From Chrysemys picta bellii (Eukaryota > Chordata > Testudines > Emydidae): a stretch of DNA of 64,000 nucleotides. The notes under the pieces are model-generated. The model searched no databases and was not told where the DNA came from. It saw nothing but the letters and a program-made list of their open reading frames with translations. Shown here piece after piece: positions 22,666 through 33,707 of the stretch (positions are counted from its first letter, which is position 1; each line of letters starts with the position of its first letter). Position numbers and translations under genes: made by a program. Where the stretch lies: NCBI RefSeq assembly GCF_011386835.1, contig NC_088797.1:35153583-35217582 (forward strand), in the 5' to 3' direction.

Positions 22666-24070
22666 AGTTATTGTACATATAAACTTGCAAGCAGACAAGT
22701 TTAAAGAAGAGACTAGTATATTGGCTACTATCTCCTGTACACATGGCCTTTTAGATTTTTCTCTCCTTGGAAACAAAATTAACGCTCTGAATTATTATTA
22801 TTTCGTTGGTATAAACCAACATTTCTAAAGCCATTAATGAGGGGGTGGGTAAGGAATGTTGAAACCACAAACTGTACCATAGATGTGATTTTTCTAAATC
22901 ATATTTATGTGAAAAATCTATTTACTAGCGATCATTTCTGCAAATAATGTCAGAAATCTCTTCCGGAGTGACTTCCTTTGATCTATATTGTTGTCTTTAC
23001 TGTGCAATGTAAATATATTCCATCAGAGGCTGTCTCTCTCTCTTCAGGCTGGTGACACCTACCTTTAAGCTACAATATAGTCATGACAGCTTTAGTGTCT
23101 TTCTAAAAACAACTAGCCTCTTTTAGGTGCCAGTTTGGCAGTTATGGGCTCCCAGAATACTGCTCAGAGCCTTCTCAACAGCATCCCTGCTCAGTTCTAA
23201 GATGAAAAACCATCAAGGACTTAGTAAAGGAAACAGAAGAGTGTTCTGGCTCAGTTAAGTGATATAATATTATTTTACATATTAAGCAAAGATTATTTCT
23301 TAACCCATAATAGGAAACGTGGTTATTTCTTGCTTAGCAATACTCTTCCTCTATCATCCTCCTAGCCACTACTTTTCTTTTTGACTCCCCAAATGATCAC
23401 AGTATTAACATACATGTAGTTAAAAGGAAGAATATGTGGCTAATAGATTCATGTGAACACCTAATATTATGCTCTTTCCTGCTCTGGGCTGTAATATTTT
23501 CGTGGCTTGAATGACATGACAAAGGTTAGTGAGACAATTATCTGTCAAGAGAATACCTGGTACATAGATTGTTCTACTTCTATTTCTTCACGACAGTGTG
23601 CTATTAAAGGAGCCTTGCATGCGGTTTGCACTACTCTTTTATCTATCTTGAGTATTGCTAAATTAAATGTATTTGTACACCCAGGAACTAATCTTGAGAA
23701 GATGTATAATCATTTATTGCATTGCATTTCTGAAATTATAGTGAAACCGAATTATGAAAAAGTGCCTAAGGACAGAGCTTACGAATTTTATTTTATGCAC
23801 TGGATTATCCATGTGTGCCGAGTGATGAAAGAGTTGCCATGATCAGTACACCTTTACACTGAAGCAATTAGTAAGCAAGAAAGTATGCATTACTTGTCAG
23901 CCTTTAAGTTAAGCTGCCTGGGGGTAGACTTTACTTGTGCACCTTCCTTTATGGCAGATTTTCATTTTTAACACACATATTTGAAGCATTGACACATAGA
24001 ACACTTGTATAATGGAAAGTACCTTTACTTAGTGGATATTAGTTTTCTGGTTTCAAGCCCAGTTCCTAGT
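22666..24070. other. No gene seen; AT-rich
   Basis: A 111-codon ORF at 23507-23842 has no family resemblance and AT-driven composition, and I do not call it a gene. No other structure is visible. Confidence 0.5.
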
Positions 24071-24172
24071 CCCATATTCACGAAAGCACTTTGGGCACAT
24101 GCTTAATTTTATGCATTAACTTGAAGTCAGTGTGACTTAAGCATGTACTTAAGTGCTTTACTGAATCAGATC
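24071..24172. repeat. Degraded palindromic MITE (TTCAGCAAAGC type)
   Basis: 'attcacgaaagcactttggg' and 'acatgcttaa' at the left mirror 'ttaagcatgtacttaagtgc tttactgaatcaga' at the right. It is a decayed relative of the clean copy at 37884-38049. Confidence 0.6.
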
Positions 24173-24359
24173 GCACATGACAAAATGTGGGATCTGATTC
24201 AGTATGGGTAGAGATGGGGTCCACCTAACCAAGCAGGGAAGAGCATCTTCGTGCACCAACTCACCAATCAAGTGAGGACGACTTTAAACTAGGTTCAAAG
24301 GGAACAGGGGGCAAAAGCCCAGAGGTAAGCATAAAAAAGCAACCTTAACAGAGCACTAG

Positions 24360-24786
24360 ATGTTTGGGCAGGAGGGAGAGGGGAAGGAGAGGGAGACAAG
24401 GAAAATTACAATAGAATCATTGGAGCAACAAGAGAAATCAGTGAGTGAATCTGCTCAACATCTTACCTGTCCATACACAAATGCAAGGAATATGGGGAAT
24501 AAACAGGAAGAACTGGAAGTATTAGCCCATAAGCCAAATTATGAATCAATTGGCATCACAGAGACTTGGTGGGATAAGTTTCATGACTGGAATATTGGTA
24601 TAAAGGGGTATGGCTAGTTCAGGAAATACAGGCAGGATAACAAGGGGGAGGTGGTGCATTATATATCAAGAATGTAATAATGTTCTGAGGACAAGGAGGA
24701 GGGAGAAGCAGACTATTTGACAGTCTCTGGGTAAAGATAAAGAGGTAAAAATAGGGGTGATGTCATGGTAGGGGGTCTACTATAGA
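24360..24786 (+). pseudogene. CR1 endonuclease, N-terminal fragment
   Basis: The plus frame reads ARNMGNKQEELEVLAHK, then SIGITETWWDKFHDWNIGI and a stop (TAG, within 'ggctagttc' near 24615). Recognisable continuation (FRKYRQDNKG...) follows. ITETWWD carries the catalytic glutamate motif of the apurinic-type endonuclease that nicks the target in CR1 retrotransposition. The fragment stops at the hAT-type insertion at 24787 and resumes at about 25860. Confidence 0.8.
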
Positions 24787-25859
24787 TAGGGTCCTACAAA
24801 ATTCATGGTCCATTTTGGTCAATTTCACAGTTATAGGATTTTAAGAAGAGTCAATTTCACAGTTTCAGATGTTTAACTCTGAAATTTCACAGTGTTCTAA
24901 CCGTGGGGGTCCTGACTCAAAAGGGGGCAGGGGGATGTCACAAAGCTATTGTAAGGGGGTAACGGGATTGCCACCCTTACTTCTGTGTGGCTGCTGGTGG
25001 GGGTGCTGCCTTCAGAGCTGGGCAGTACCCAGCTTTAAAGCCAGCACTGACACCAATAGCAGCACAGAAGTGAAGGTTGCAGAGTATGGGGGTCATCACT
25101 TTTGGGGGGGTGGCCTTCTGGGGAGCAACTGGCCATGGCCCTATGTCAGGGGGGCAATGTGGTCTCTCCTCCCAATCCCCCAGCCAGTCCAAGACCCCTT
25201 TAACCCCCGAGCACTGGGTTTGGAACCAGGGAGGGGCAGGGCTTGGGGCGCCCCACCCAGGAGCTTCTACTGTGGTGCTGGGCTCTAGCTGCTAGTCTTG
25301 GTGGGGCTGGGGAGGGACAGGACTTCCTCTTCCCCTGCAGGGGCTGCTCCCAGGGCCGGGTCTGACCCATAGGAGCCAACTTTTCCTGGTGCCGGTGGGA
25401 GCTCGGGCCCCCCCGCTCCCAGCCCCGCCCCGACTCCACCTCTGCCCCGCCCCCATTCCAACCCCTTCCCCAAAGTCCCCACCCCAACTCCGCCCCCTCC
25501 CTGCCCCATTGGACTCCTTCCCCAAATCCCCGCCTGGCCCCGCCTCTTCCCTGAGCGCGCCACATTTCCCCTCCTCCCTCCCAGTGCTTGCTGCCGTGAA
25601 AAAGCTGTTTCGCAGCAGCAAGCGCTGGAGCTAGGGGGAGAAGTGGCGTGCTCTGGGGAGGAGGCGGAGTGGAGATGGAGGTGAGCTGGGGTGGAGGGGC
25701 AGGGAGCTGCTGGTGGGTGCAGAGCACCCACCAATTTTTCCCTGTGGGTGCTCCAGCCCCGGAGCACCCACGGAGTCGGCGCCTATGGTCTGACCCACAT
25801 CCAGGAGCCTCCCACAGCTGCAGGAAGCTCTGCAGCTGCACTGCCTTCAGAGCCCAAGG
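24787..25859. mobile_element. hAT-type insertion in CR1 (TAGGGTCCTAC end), degraded
   Basis: The left end TAGGGTCCTACAAAATTCA resembles hAT TIRs beginning TAGGG. Inside are 'tttggtcaatttcacag' words, then GC-rich sequence with 'gattgccacccttacttctg'. The CR1 resumes at about 25860 with 'aagtggatgaggcatttcc'. No matching right end or target duplication is seen, so the right part is deleted or decayed. It hosts a second hAT at 25368-25787. Confidence 0.55.
25368..25787. mobile_element. Non-autonomous hAT, 420 bp, nested
   Basis: A perfect 8-bp duplication GTCTGACC flanks it (25360-25367, 25788-25795). The ends CATAGGAGCCAACT and, reverse-complemented, CATAGGCGCCGACT match at 12 of 14. The interior is GC-rich and creates several long but meaningless ORFs on both strands. 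Confidence 0.92.
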
Positions 25860-25861
25860 AA

Positions 25862-26951
25862 GTGGATGAGGCATTTCCAGAACAAACAATAGAAGTATCC
25901 AAACACAAGATCTGGCAGTAATGAGGGACGTAAACTACCCGGACATCTGCTGGAAAAATAATACGGCAAAACACACAATTTCCAGTAAATTCTTGGGATG
26001 TATTGCTGACAATACCCCCGCCACACACAGAAAATGGAGGAAGTAACCAGGGGAACAGCCCTTTTAGACTTGATTCTGACAAACTGGAAGGAATTGGTTG
26101 TGGATCTGAAGGTGGAAGGCAATTTGGGTGAGAGTGACCATGAAATGATAGATAGCATGATTCTAAAGAAAGGAAAGAGAGAGAGCAGCAGAGTAAGGAC
26201 AACAGATTTTAAAAAAGCAGACTTTAACCAACTCAGTGAACTGGTAGGTAAGCTCCTACAGGAAGATGAGCAAGGGGAAAAAAAGAGTTTTGGAGAGCAG
26301 GCATGTTTTCAAGAAGACAATATTAATGGCACAACTGCAAACTGTCCTGATGCGAAGCAAAGATAGGAAGAATAGTTAGAGGCCAACATGGCTCCATCAG
26401 GAGCTCTTTAATGACCTGAAAATAAAAAAGGAATCCTACCAAAAGTGGCAATGTGGACAACGTACTAAGGAGCACACCAGAATAGCATAAGAATGCAGGG
26501 ACAAAATCAGAAAGGCTAAGGCACAAAATGAGTCACACCTAGCAAGGGACACAGTAGGCAATAAGATGAGGTTCTTTAATATATTAGGAGCAAGAGAAAG
26601 ATGAAGGAAAGTATAGGTCCCTCTATTTCATGGTCAAGGAGAGCTAATAATTGATGACATCAAGAAGGCTGAGGTGTTTAATGCCTATTTTGCATCAGTC
26701 TTCACTCAAAAGATTAATAGCAACCAGACACTCAACTCAATTAATATTAACAAGGGGAAGGAATTCAAGCCAAAATAGGGAAGAACAGGTTAAAGAATAT
26801 TTAGATAAGTTATATGTATTCAAGTCAGCAGGGCCTGCTGAAATTCATCCTAGGAAATTTAAGGAACTAACTGAAGCTATCTTGGAACCATTAATAATTA
26901 TCTTTGAGAACTCATGAAGTACAGGTGAGGTCCCAAAAAACTGGAAAACAT
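25862..26951 (+). pseudogene. CR1 endonuclease C-terminus and N-terminal reverse transcriptase
   Basis: The plus strand resumes the CR1 protein. [18 protein letters not shown] followed by GESDHEMID (about 26127-26150) contains the SDH catalytic signature at the end of the endonuclease. After decayed sequence come AEVFNAYFASVFTQ and KSAGPAEIHPRKFKEL, the segment leading into the reverse transcriptase. The frames are broken by stops and shifts. The piece ends at the antisense CR1 insertion near 26952. Confidence 0.75.
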
Positions 26952-27705
26952 AAGAATAGCCATACTGGGTCAGACCAAATATCCATCTAGCCCAGTATCC
27001 TGTCTTCTGACAGTGGCCAATGCCAGGTGCCCCAGAGGAAATGAACAGGTAATCATCAAGTGATCCATCCCCTGTCGCCCATTCCCAGGTTCTGGGACAC
27101 TAGGGACACCATCCCTGCCCATCCTGTCTAATAGCCATTGATGGACCTATTCTCCATGAATTTATCTAGTTCTTTTTTGAACACCGTTATAGTCTTGGCC
27201 TTCACAACATCCTCTGGCAAAGAGTTCTACAGACTGACTGTGCATTGTGTGAAGAAATACTTCCTTTTGTTTGTTTTAAACCTGCTGCCTATTAATTTCA
27301 TTTTAGACCCCTAGGTCTTGTGTTATCTGATGGAGTAAATAACACTTCCTTATTTACTTTCTCCACACCAGTTATGATTTTATAGACTTCAATCATATCC
27401 CCCGTTAGTTGTCTCTTTTTCAAGCTGAAAAGTCCCAGTTTTATTAATCTCTTACTCATACGGAAGCCGTTCCATATCCCTAATAATTTTTGTTGCCCTT
27501 TTCTGAACCTTTTCCAATTCCAATATATCTTTTTTGAGATGAGGAGACCACATCTGCACACAGTATTCAAGATGTGGGCATACCATGGATTTATATAGAC
27601 TCGGGCAATATGATATTTTCTGTCTTCTTATCGATCCCTTTTTTAATGATTCCCAACATTCTGTTCGCTTTTTTGACTGTCGCTGCACATTGGGTACAAA
27701 TATAG
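26952..27705 (-). mobile_element. CR1 3' fragment, antisense, nested in CR1
   Basis: On the minus strand this is the 5'-truncated end of another CR1. The frame [40 protein letters not shown] and LGLFSLKKRQLTGDMIEVYK is the conserved C-terminal part of CR1 reverse transcriptase. Then comes a 3' untranslated part ending 'ttggtctgacccagtatggc tattcttat'. It interrupts the host CR1 between 'ctggaaaac' and the 'cctgtctttaac' continuation. Stops and frameshifts make it non-coding. The opposite orientation to its host makes the two CR1 copies an inverted pair. Confidence 0.82.
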
Positions 27706-28376
27706 TACCTGTCTTTAACAAGTGGAACAAAGAGGTCCCTGGGACTTATTAGACCTAACTTCAATAGGTGGAAAAATACTGGAACAAATTATTAAACAAT
27801 CAGTTTGTAGGTCTAGAGGACAACGGGGTTATAAGGAATACCCAGCATGCATTTGTCAAGAATAACTCATGCCACACCAACTTAATTTCCTTCTTTGACA
27901 GTGTTACTGCCCTACTGGATAGGGGGGAAACATTAGGTGTGATCCATCTTGATTTTAGTAAGGCTTTAGAGATTCTGATAAGCAAACTATCAAAATGTGG
28001 TCTAGATGAATTTACTATAAAGTGGGTGCACAACTGGTTGAAAGACCATACTCAAAGAATCGTTATCAGAGGCTCACTGTCAAACTGGGAGGGTGTATCT
28101 AGTGGCGTCCTGCAGGAGTCAGTCCTGGGCCTGGTACTATTCAATATTTTCATTAATGATTTAGATAATGGAGTGGAGAGTACACTTACACAATCTGGAG
28201 ACGACACCAATCTGGGAGGGGTTGCAAGCACTTTGGAGGACAATATTAGAATCCAAAACAACCTTGACAAATCTGAGAACTGGTCTGAATTCAACAAGAT
28301 GAATTTCAGTATGAATAAATGCAAAGTTCTGCACTTAGGAAGGAAAAATCAAATGCACAACTCCAAATCTGGCTAG
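27706..28376 (+). pseudogene. CR1 reverse transcriptase core
   Basis: This is the polymerase core of the host CR1. The frame is open for 202 codons from 27768. Motif A appears as GVIHLDFSKALE, motif B as SGVLQESVLGLVLFNIFIND, and motif C as TQSGDDTNL. The two aspartates are kept but the usual aromatic-alanine pair before DD has changed to S-G. Family-typical neighbours are QHAFVKNNSCHTNLISFFD and NKMNFSMNKCKVLHLGRKN. A stop follows at 28374-28376, and the C-terminal part continues in broken frames to about 28720. Both the changed motif and the nested breaks argue that it is inactive. Confidence 0.88.
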
Positions 28377-29050
28377 GAGGCAGTACTGGTGAAAAGGATC
28401 TTGGGTTATAGTGGCTCATAAATTGAATATGAGTCTACAATGTGATGCAGGTGCAAAAAAGGCTAATAGTCTGAGGTGTGTTAACAGGAGCGTCACATGT
28501 AAGATACAGGAGGTAATTGTCCTGCTTTACTTGGCACTGGCATGGCCTCAGCTGAAGTACAGTGTCCATTTCTGGGCACCACATCTTTGGAAAGGTGTAA
28601 GATGTGGTATATTGGAGAGAGTCCAGAGAAGGGCAAAAAAAAAAAAAAAGAGAGATAAAAGTTTTAAAAAACCTGACTGTGAGGAAAGGCTAAAAAACTG
28701 GGCATGTTTAGTCTCGAGTAAAGATGGCTGATGGAGGAACCTGATAACTGTTTTGAAATATGTTAAGGGCTGTTACAAAGAGGATGGGGAATCAATTGTT
28801 CTCCATGTCCACCAAAGGTAGGACAAGTAGTAATGCGCTTAATCAGTAGGAAGGGAGATTTAGGGTAGATATTAGGAAAAACTATAAGGACAGTTATGCT
28901 CTCTACATTGTAGAATCCCCATCTCTGGAAGCTTTTAAGAACAGGTTGGACAAACACCTGTCAGGGCTGGTCTACGTTTCCTTGGTCCTGCCTCAGCGTA
29001 GGGGGCAGGACTTGACTACCTCTCAAGGTCCCTTTCAGCCTGACATCTTC
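28377..29050 (+). repeat. CR1 C-terminus and 3' untranslated region
   Basis: Decayed coding words (LKYSVHFWAPHLWKG, LERVQRRA) give way to the 3' UTR words 'gaacaggttggacaaacacc', 'cttggtcctgcctcagcg' and 'ctctcaaggtccctttcagc'. A 15-base A run lies near 28636-28650. Confidence 0.8.
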
Positions 29051-30925
29051 CCCACATTTAGTACTAATTGGGACCTTGTAGACAGGCTCAGAAAAAGAAA
29101 AAAAGGCAAGGACTGAGCAAGCATGAAGACTGAACTACCCTCTCACTCCTAGTGGTGATACTACTGGGAGGTGGCTCAGGCACACAGGCCGAGTGGTGTG
29201 GGGAAAGCTGCCCTGCCACTGTTCATGCAGTGTTTGGTGGATAAAAGCATGTTTGGGTACGTGGTTGGGTATGTGGTTGGTATAATGTGACTTCTTTGAG
29301 GGTGATGGTGAATTGAAAGGTGAGGAAAAGAGGCAGACCCCAGAAGACCCCTCTTCTCCAAAAACCCGATAATCATTTTAGGGCTATAGTAGCTGCAGCA
29401 GGAAATTCTGACTTCCAATATGGAAACACTGAAATGGATGCTAAAGACTAAGGATGCAGTAGATATAGTGTCTTGTTAAAGGTCAAATCTTAGTGTTCAT
29501 CACCTGCTTTTCTCCCATTTCCACAATCTCTAATTAGGTTGCATAACGGAAGAGGACAGAATCCCATCAGGATGATTCTGACAATGGAGGCTGGGAATTG
29601 GACTGTAGCATACATAGGCACTTCTGTACAAATGCTGTTTTATGCCTGATTGAAGACTTGCCTTTAATAGCTTATATCAGGTGCAAAGTCTGGTCAGCAG
29701 CAGACTTACCTGGCTGAGCAGATTGAGCCTGTATAACAAGAGACATTAGTCAAAAACAGAAACACAATACAGAACGGGGTGTTCTGGATTTATCAATAGG
29801 TATTTCAGTGCTGTGATATGACATGTTGTAAGAACGAAGAATGGCATATTTTACTTTCCAAATGCCATGATGGCAATTATCTTTGCTTTATGGAATGATT
29901 TAAATATCGCAAATGGTCTCCAGTCGGAATTAAACGCCAGAACCTTCACTACAGTCTCAGCCTCAGAACAATATGCATCAATATTTCATTATGAATGTTT
30001 TCATATAAAAGGGCCTTTTTAGACTTTATAGGGCTGTTTAATCCCTGTTTATGGAAAGGTATGCACACCCTCAGGGGATCTGGAGGATTGCCTAATAAAT
30101 ATTGGAAGCAATTAGGTTAGATTGTTAGCAAGTGTATCCATTTTGAATCACAATTATTTACACTTCATACTCCAAGCATATGAATAAGCACTGATGAGAG
30201 ATGACTCAGTTCTGCAAACAGAGGGAGACTACATTTTCTTTGGACTTGTAAACTCGACCTTCTTTGGCCATGACATCAGGTGAACAAATAAGGAAAACCC
30301 TTAACACAAAGGACTTGCTTTTCAATCTATTGATTGCAAAGATGTGTGCCTAGTAGAAGATTCCCTTGCAGCATTCCAAAGCTTGTCAGGAAATAGAAAA
30401 AAAGCATGGACATTTCAATTTTTCCATCCACATTTCATTAGTCAAAGTTTTTCAACCAACGTTGCCATCCAAGGTTCAAACATCTTTAGGTAGAATATTG
30501 TCTAGAGATTTATCTGTGGTTTGAGGGAATGTTTCTTACTGTGTCAAGGATGCTATTTTTTTTCTTTTTGCAATGAAGGACCCATTGGAATTTAGGATGT
30601 CTTCACTAATCCAAAACTTTAACTACACATTTATTATCCCAACTCTTGTTTTAATGGACATTTAGATTAAAATGGTTCCACAACACAAAATTAGCAAATA
30701 ATTACTAGTCTTGGATGAAACCTGATACTGGTTATTATCTAAAGCCATACTACCTCAGCCTCTTTCCAACTGCCTCCAAGCCCCTTTCCTCCCCATTCTT
30801 TGCTACCCCACCCTCCTCATCTCCCCTGCCCCGCTTTTAGCTAACCCCTTACTATCACGAATCAGTTGCTGGGGGGGATAATTAACTTTTGTTTAATCTT
30901 CTTCCAGTGCTTTCACATTAGATTT
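29051..30925. other. No gene seen; AT-rich, few repeats
   Basis: No recognised element is visible. The part at about 29860-30180 has no repeat signature and contains short homeodomain-like AT words. It is a candidate conserved non-coding element, but nothing in the single sequence proves this. Confidence 0.5.
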
Positions 30926-30981
30926 TGTTACCAAACTGAACAGGAGTACTTGTGGCACCTTAGAGACTAACAAATTTATTA

Positions 30982-31019
30982 GAGCATAAGCTTTCGTGGA
31001 CTACAGCCCAATTCTTCGG
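30982..31019 (-). ncRNA. Hammerhead-like core, diverged (Penelope-like end)
   Basis: On the minus strand: CCGAAGA, then a stem-II-like hairpin (ttgggctgtagtccac), then GAAA, then GC-TTAT-GC and TC. The GAAA box, a three-pair stem III and the UH cleavage site fit a hammerhead, but the CUGAUGA box is altered at two positions. It is a relic at best. Confidence 0.35.
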
Positions 31020-31214
31020 ATGCATACAGAGTGGAATAAATATTGAGGAGATATATATACACACATACAGAGAGCATAAACAGGTGGGAGTTGTCTTACC
31101 AACTCTGAGAGGCCAATTAAGTAAGAGAAAAAAAACTTTTGAAGTGATAATCAAGATAGCCCAGTACAGACAGTTTGATAAGAAGTGTGAGAATACTTAC
31201 AAGGGGAGATAGAT

Positions 31215-31646
31215 TCAATGTTTGTAATGGCTCAGCCATTCCCAGTCCTTATTCAATCCTTTGTTGATTGTGTCTAGTTTGCATATCAATTCCAGCTCAG
31301 CAGTCTCTTGTTGGAGTCTGTTTTTGAAGTTTTTCTGTTGTAATATAGCCACCCGCAGGTCTGTCATTGAATGACCAGACAGGTTAAAGTGTTCTCCCAC
31401 TGGTTTTTGAGTATTATGATTCCTGATGTCAGATTTGTGTCCATTAATTCTTTTGCGTAGAGACTGTCCGGTTTGGCCAATGCACATGGCAGAGGGGCAT
31501 TGCTGGCACATGATGGCATATATCACATTGGTAGATGTGCAGGTGAACGAGCCCCTGATGGTATGGCTGATGTGATTAGGTCCTATGATGATGTCACTTG
31601 AATAGATATGTGGACAGAGTTGGCATCGGGCTTTGTTACAAGGAAT
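31215..31646 (-). pseudogene. Penelope-like GIY-YIG endonuclease, C-terminal fragment
   Basis: This is the endonuclease that Penelope-like elements use to nick target DNA. On the minus strand the frame is open from the junction at 31646 to the stop at 31215. It starts with a Cys/His cluster (IPCNKARCQLCPH), followed by the GIY-like strand VIYAIMC, a second Cys (QQCP), the YIG-like motif CIGQTG, the conserved arginine in LRKRINGHKSDI, the catalytic-type glutamate in VGEHFN, and the tail DWEWLSHYKH. The order and spacing match the Cys-containing GIY-YIG module of this group. The YIG tyrosine is cysteine here. No start codon is expected because the rest of the polyprotein was lost at insertion. 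Confidence 0.85.
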
Positions 31647-31736
31647 TTGTTAGTCTCTAAGGTGCCACAAGTACTCCTGTTCTTTTTGCGGATACAGACT
31701 AACACGGCTGCTACTCTGAAATCTGTTACCAAACTG

Positions 31737-33377
31737 GAAAACTTGAGCGTGCTTCTATGTCTAGAGTATGAATGTATTGGCTGTTGTATTCTGAAGACAG
31801 AGTATTTTCACACTAAGTTTGCAGGTTATTGCAGCTGAGGAAATTTACCAGTTTGGGAATGGAAGATACACACAGGGGCCCTGGTTCTGCAGTTCCCATA
31901 GCTCCTGTATGCTGGCTCTCCATATGAGGTCCATCAGATCTCCCAAACGGAATACTCCCACCCTAAGGAGGATACCATGTAGGGCCAGCAGAACAGCCCT
32001 ATGCTGTCCCCTCTCACAAACCCTAATTTATAGGGGTGACGAGGCATGTTGGGGCTGGCAGGAAGAAGCTGGAGCACTACTCTGAGCTACAGAAATGGTC
32101 CATACAGAGCTGGTGCGACACAGCATAAATTAGAGCAGTCTCCAGTCAGCCCCAGAATCCAGGAGGGCCAACGTGTCGCTCATTATGTCTGTTCTATTCC
32201 TGTGCCTAGTATGAGAACAGAGCAGCTGAGAATCAGGGTCTGGATAGCGCGAAAACACAAATAGCAAAAGTCCCTCGATTCCTTCACTAGACAGACTTCT
32301 AGGGCTCAGCAGTAAGTACATTATATCATGAATGCCATGTCTCCTAACGCTTGCTACATCCTTTCTCCAAGCCCCACTCTGTTCATCTCTTAATACTCAG
32401 CCAGTGCCTCAGTACGAGGCCACACTACTGCACAGCATTCAGGAACACTAAAAACAGCTCTTTCAAAAGCCACGTTAGTAAAGTACAATTATGGCCAACC
32501 CTGGCCCAAAGCTGATCTAAAACATCAACCCCCAAGCAACACAGACATTTTATTTAATAAAATATCATCTGGGACAAGAATGTCGCCACTCATCTATTTT
32601 GTCTTTGCCTCCACACTTGGTAACATCCTGGTCCTCCAAGGCTTATTCCTGAAATCCCCTCTCTCCACTGAGAGTGAGTAACAATTTCAACTGCTAATTG
32701 CATTATGTTGTGTTTCTGCTGAAGCTTACTGAGGATTTTTCTAGCTTTAACAAAGTGACAGAGATGCCAAGGATTTATGTTCTTGTAGCATATTTTCAAT
32801 GCTGCATTCACCAAGCAAGACGTTAGTAATGATTAAGTTAAAGAAGTGTGATAAGCATGGTATATACACATATTGCCATGTAGCCACTATCTTTAACTTT
32901 AGCCACTAGAGGCTATTTGCTATGAGAAAATCAAGCCTGCACCAACTACAGCCAGGTATCATGTAGAGAGATGCTGTGCTGGGCATGCCCCCCAGAGCTA
33001 CAACTTCACTGCTATTCCGGTCTTTAGTCTCTCCTAAGAAAAGGCTGGCCTTTATGTCAAAATTATTTAGTGGTTTTGTGATGTGGGCAAGCAGCCTCAA
33101 GGGATGAGGTTGAAACCAAACTCATCAATGCTAGATTTGAATCCAAGCCCCTAGAGGTGAAAGATATGAATATCGACCATGTTCCATGATTCCAAAAGCA
33201 ATCTGATAGATGCACATCAATGAAGGACTCACTAGCATGTAACCAAACCCAAACACTAATTGAAGCTTGGCAGGGTATCATGAAAAATACATTCCTCCAT
33301 TACATGCAATAGGAGCAAGTAGCTCATATTCCTGTTCCAGCATATTTATAAAGAAAATATATGAGGGAGACCATGGG
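31737..33377. other. No gene seen
   Basis: Unique-looking sequence with scattered short ORFs and no recognised repeat ends. Confidence 0.5.
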
Positions 33378-33390
33378 GAAATCTTATGAG

Positions 33391-33694
33391 AGACACAAGG
33401 TGGGAAAGGTAATATCTTTTATTGGACCAACTTCTGTTGGTGGAAGATACAAGCTTTCAAGTATCACAGAAGTCTTCTTCGGGTCTGGGGAAGGAAACCA
33501 AAATGGCTGAGCTAATTATAAATTGCGACAGATTGATAAACATAAGGGGTTAACATGTCGTGGGAGACCACTGAAAATGAAGTGGGCAGTTGAGGGTTAG
33601 ACTGTTAAGCATAAGGGCTTTCCACATGCTGTATGAGACCACTTAAAACCATATCTCTGTCATATCCTGGGACCAACATGGCTACAACAACAGT
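33391..33694. mobile_element. Penelope-like non-coding element, second family (304 bp)
   Basis: A 13-bp target duplication GAAATCTTATGAG flanks it exactly (33378-33390, 33695-33707). The right end 'ccaacatggctacaacaaca' resembles the 'gactaacacggctgctac' ends of the other Penelope-like copies. The left part has 'aatatcttttattggaccaa' and 'acaagctttcaag'. On the minus strand, CCCGAAGAAGACTTC ... CTTGAAAGC recalls the hammerhead-like block of the other family. It has no coding capacity. Confidence 0.72.
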
Positions 33695-33707
33695 GAAATC
33701 TTATGAG

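Larger units (their letters stand above)
24180..29050 (+). mobile_element. CR1 LINE, long but disrupted by nested insertions
   Basis: Collinear plus-strand pieces cover most of a CR1 element: 5' region and start of the endonuclease (24180-24786), rest of the endonuclease and N-terminal reverse transcriptase (25860-26951), reverse-transcriptase core (27706-28376) and 3' end (28377-29050). Two insertions split it: a hAT-type block at 24787-25859 and an antisense CR1 3' fragment at 26952-27705. The 3' end has the CR1 words 'gaacaggttggacaaacacc tgtcaggg' and 'tctcaaggtccctttcagcc'. No terminal octamer repeats or target duplications are visible, which is usual for old CR1 copies. Confidence 0.88.
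30939..31723 (-). mobile_element. Penelope-like retroelement, truncated, with GIY-YIG domain
   Basis: A 13-bp target duplication TGTTACCAAACTG flanks it exactly (30926-30938, 31724-31736). Read on the minus strand: a 5' end 'tttcagagtagcagccgtg', then 'gaacaggagtacttgtggca', an ORF ending in a GIY-YIG domain (31646-31215), a 3' region, a hammerhead-like segment (31019-30982), and finally the inverted copy 'tgccacaagtactcctgtt'. The two ends are thus inverted relative to each other. The body is 5'-truncated just upstream of the endonuclease, so the reverse transcriptase is missing. Confidence 0.88.

Noticed and set aside
22249..22776. 175-codon minus-strand ORF
   Set aside because: It runs through a MIR-type fossil and a palindromic MITE, so the coding frame is accidental.
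23507..23842. 111-codon ORF in AT-rich sequence
   Set aside because: No recognisable domain, no supporting neighbour or splice context, and about the length expected by chance in 64 kb.
25200..25889. ORFs of up to 229 codons over the GC-rich hAT in CR1
   Set aside because: Proline/glycine-rich low-complexity translations cross the boundaries of a clearly bounded non-coding hAT.
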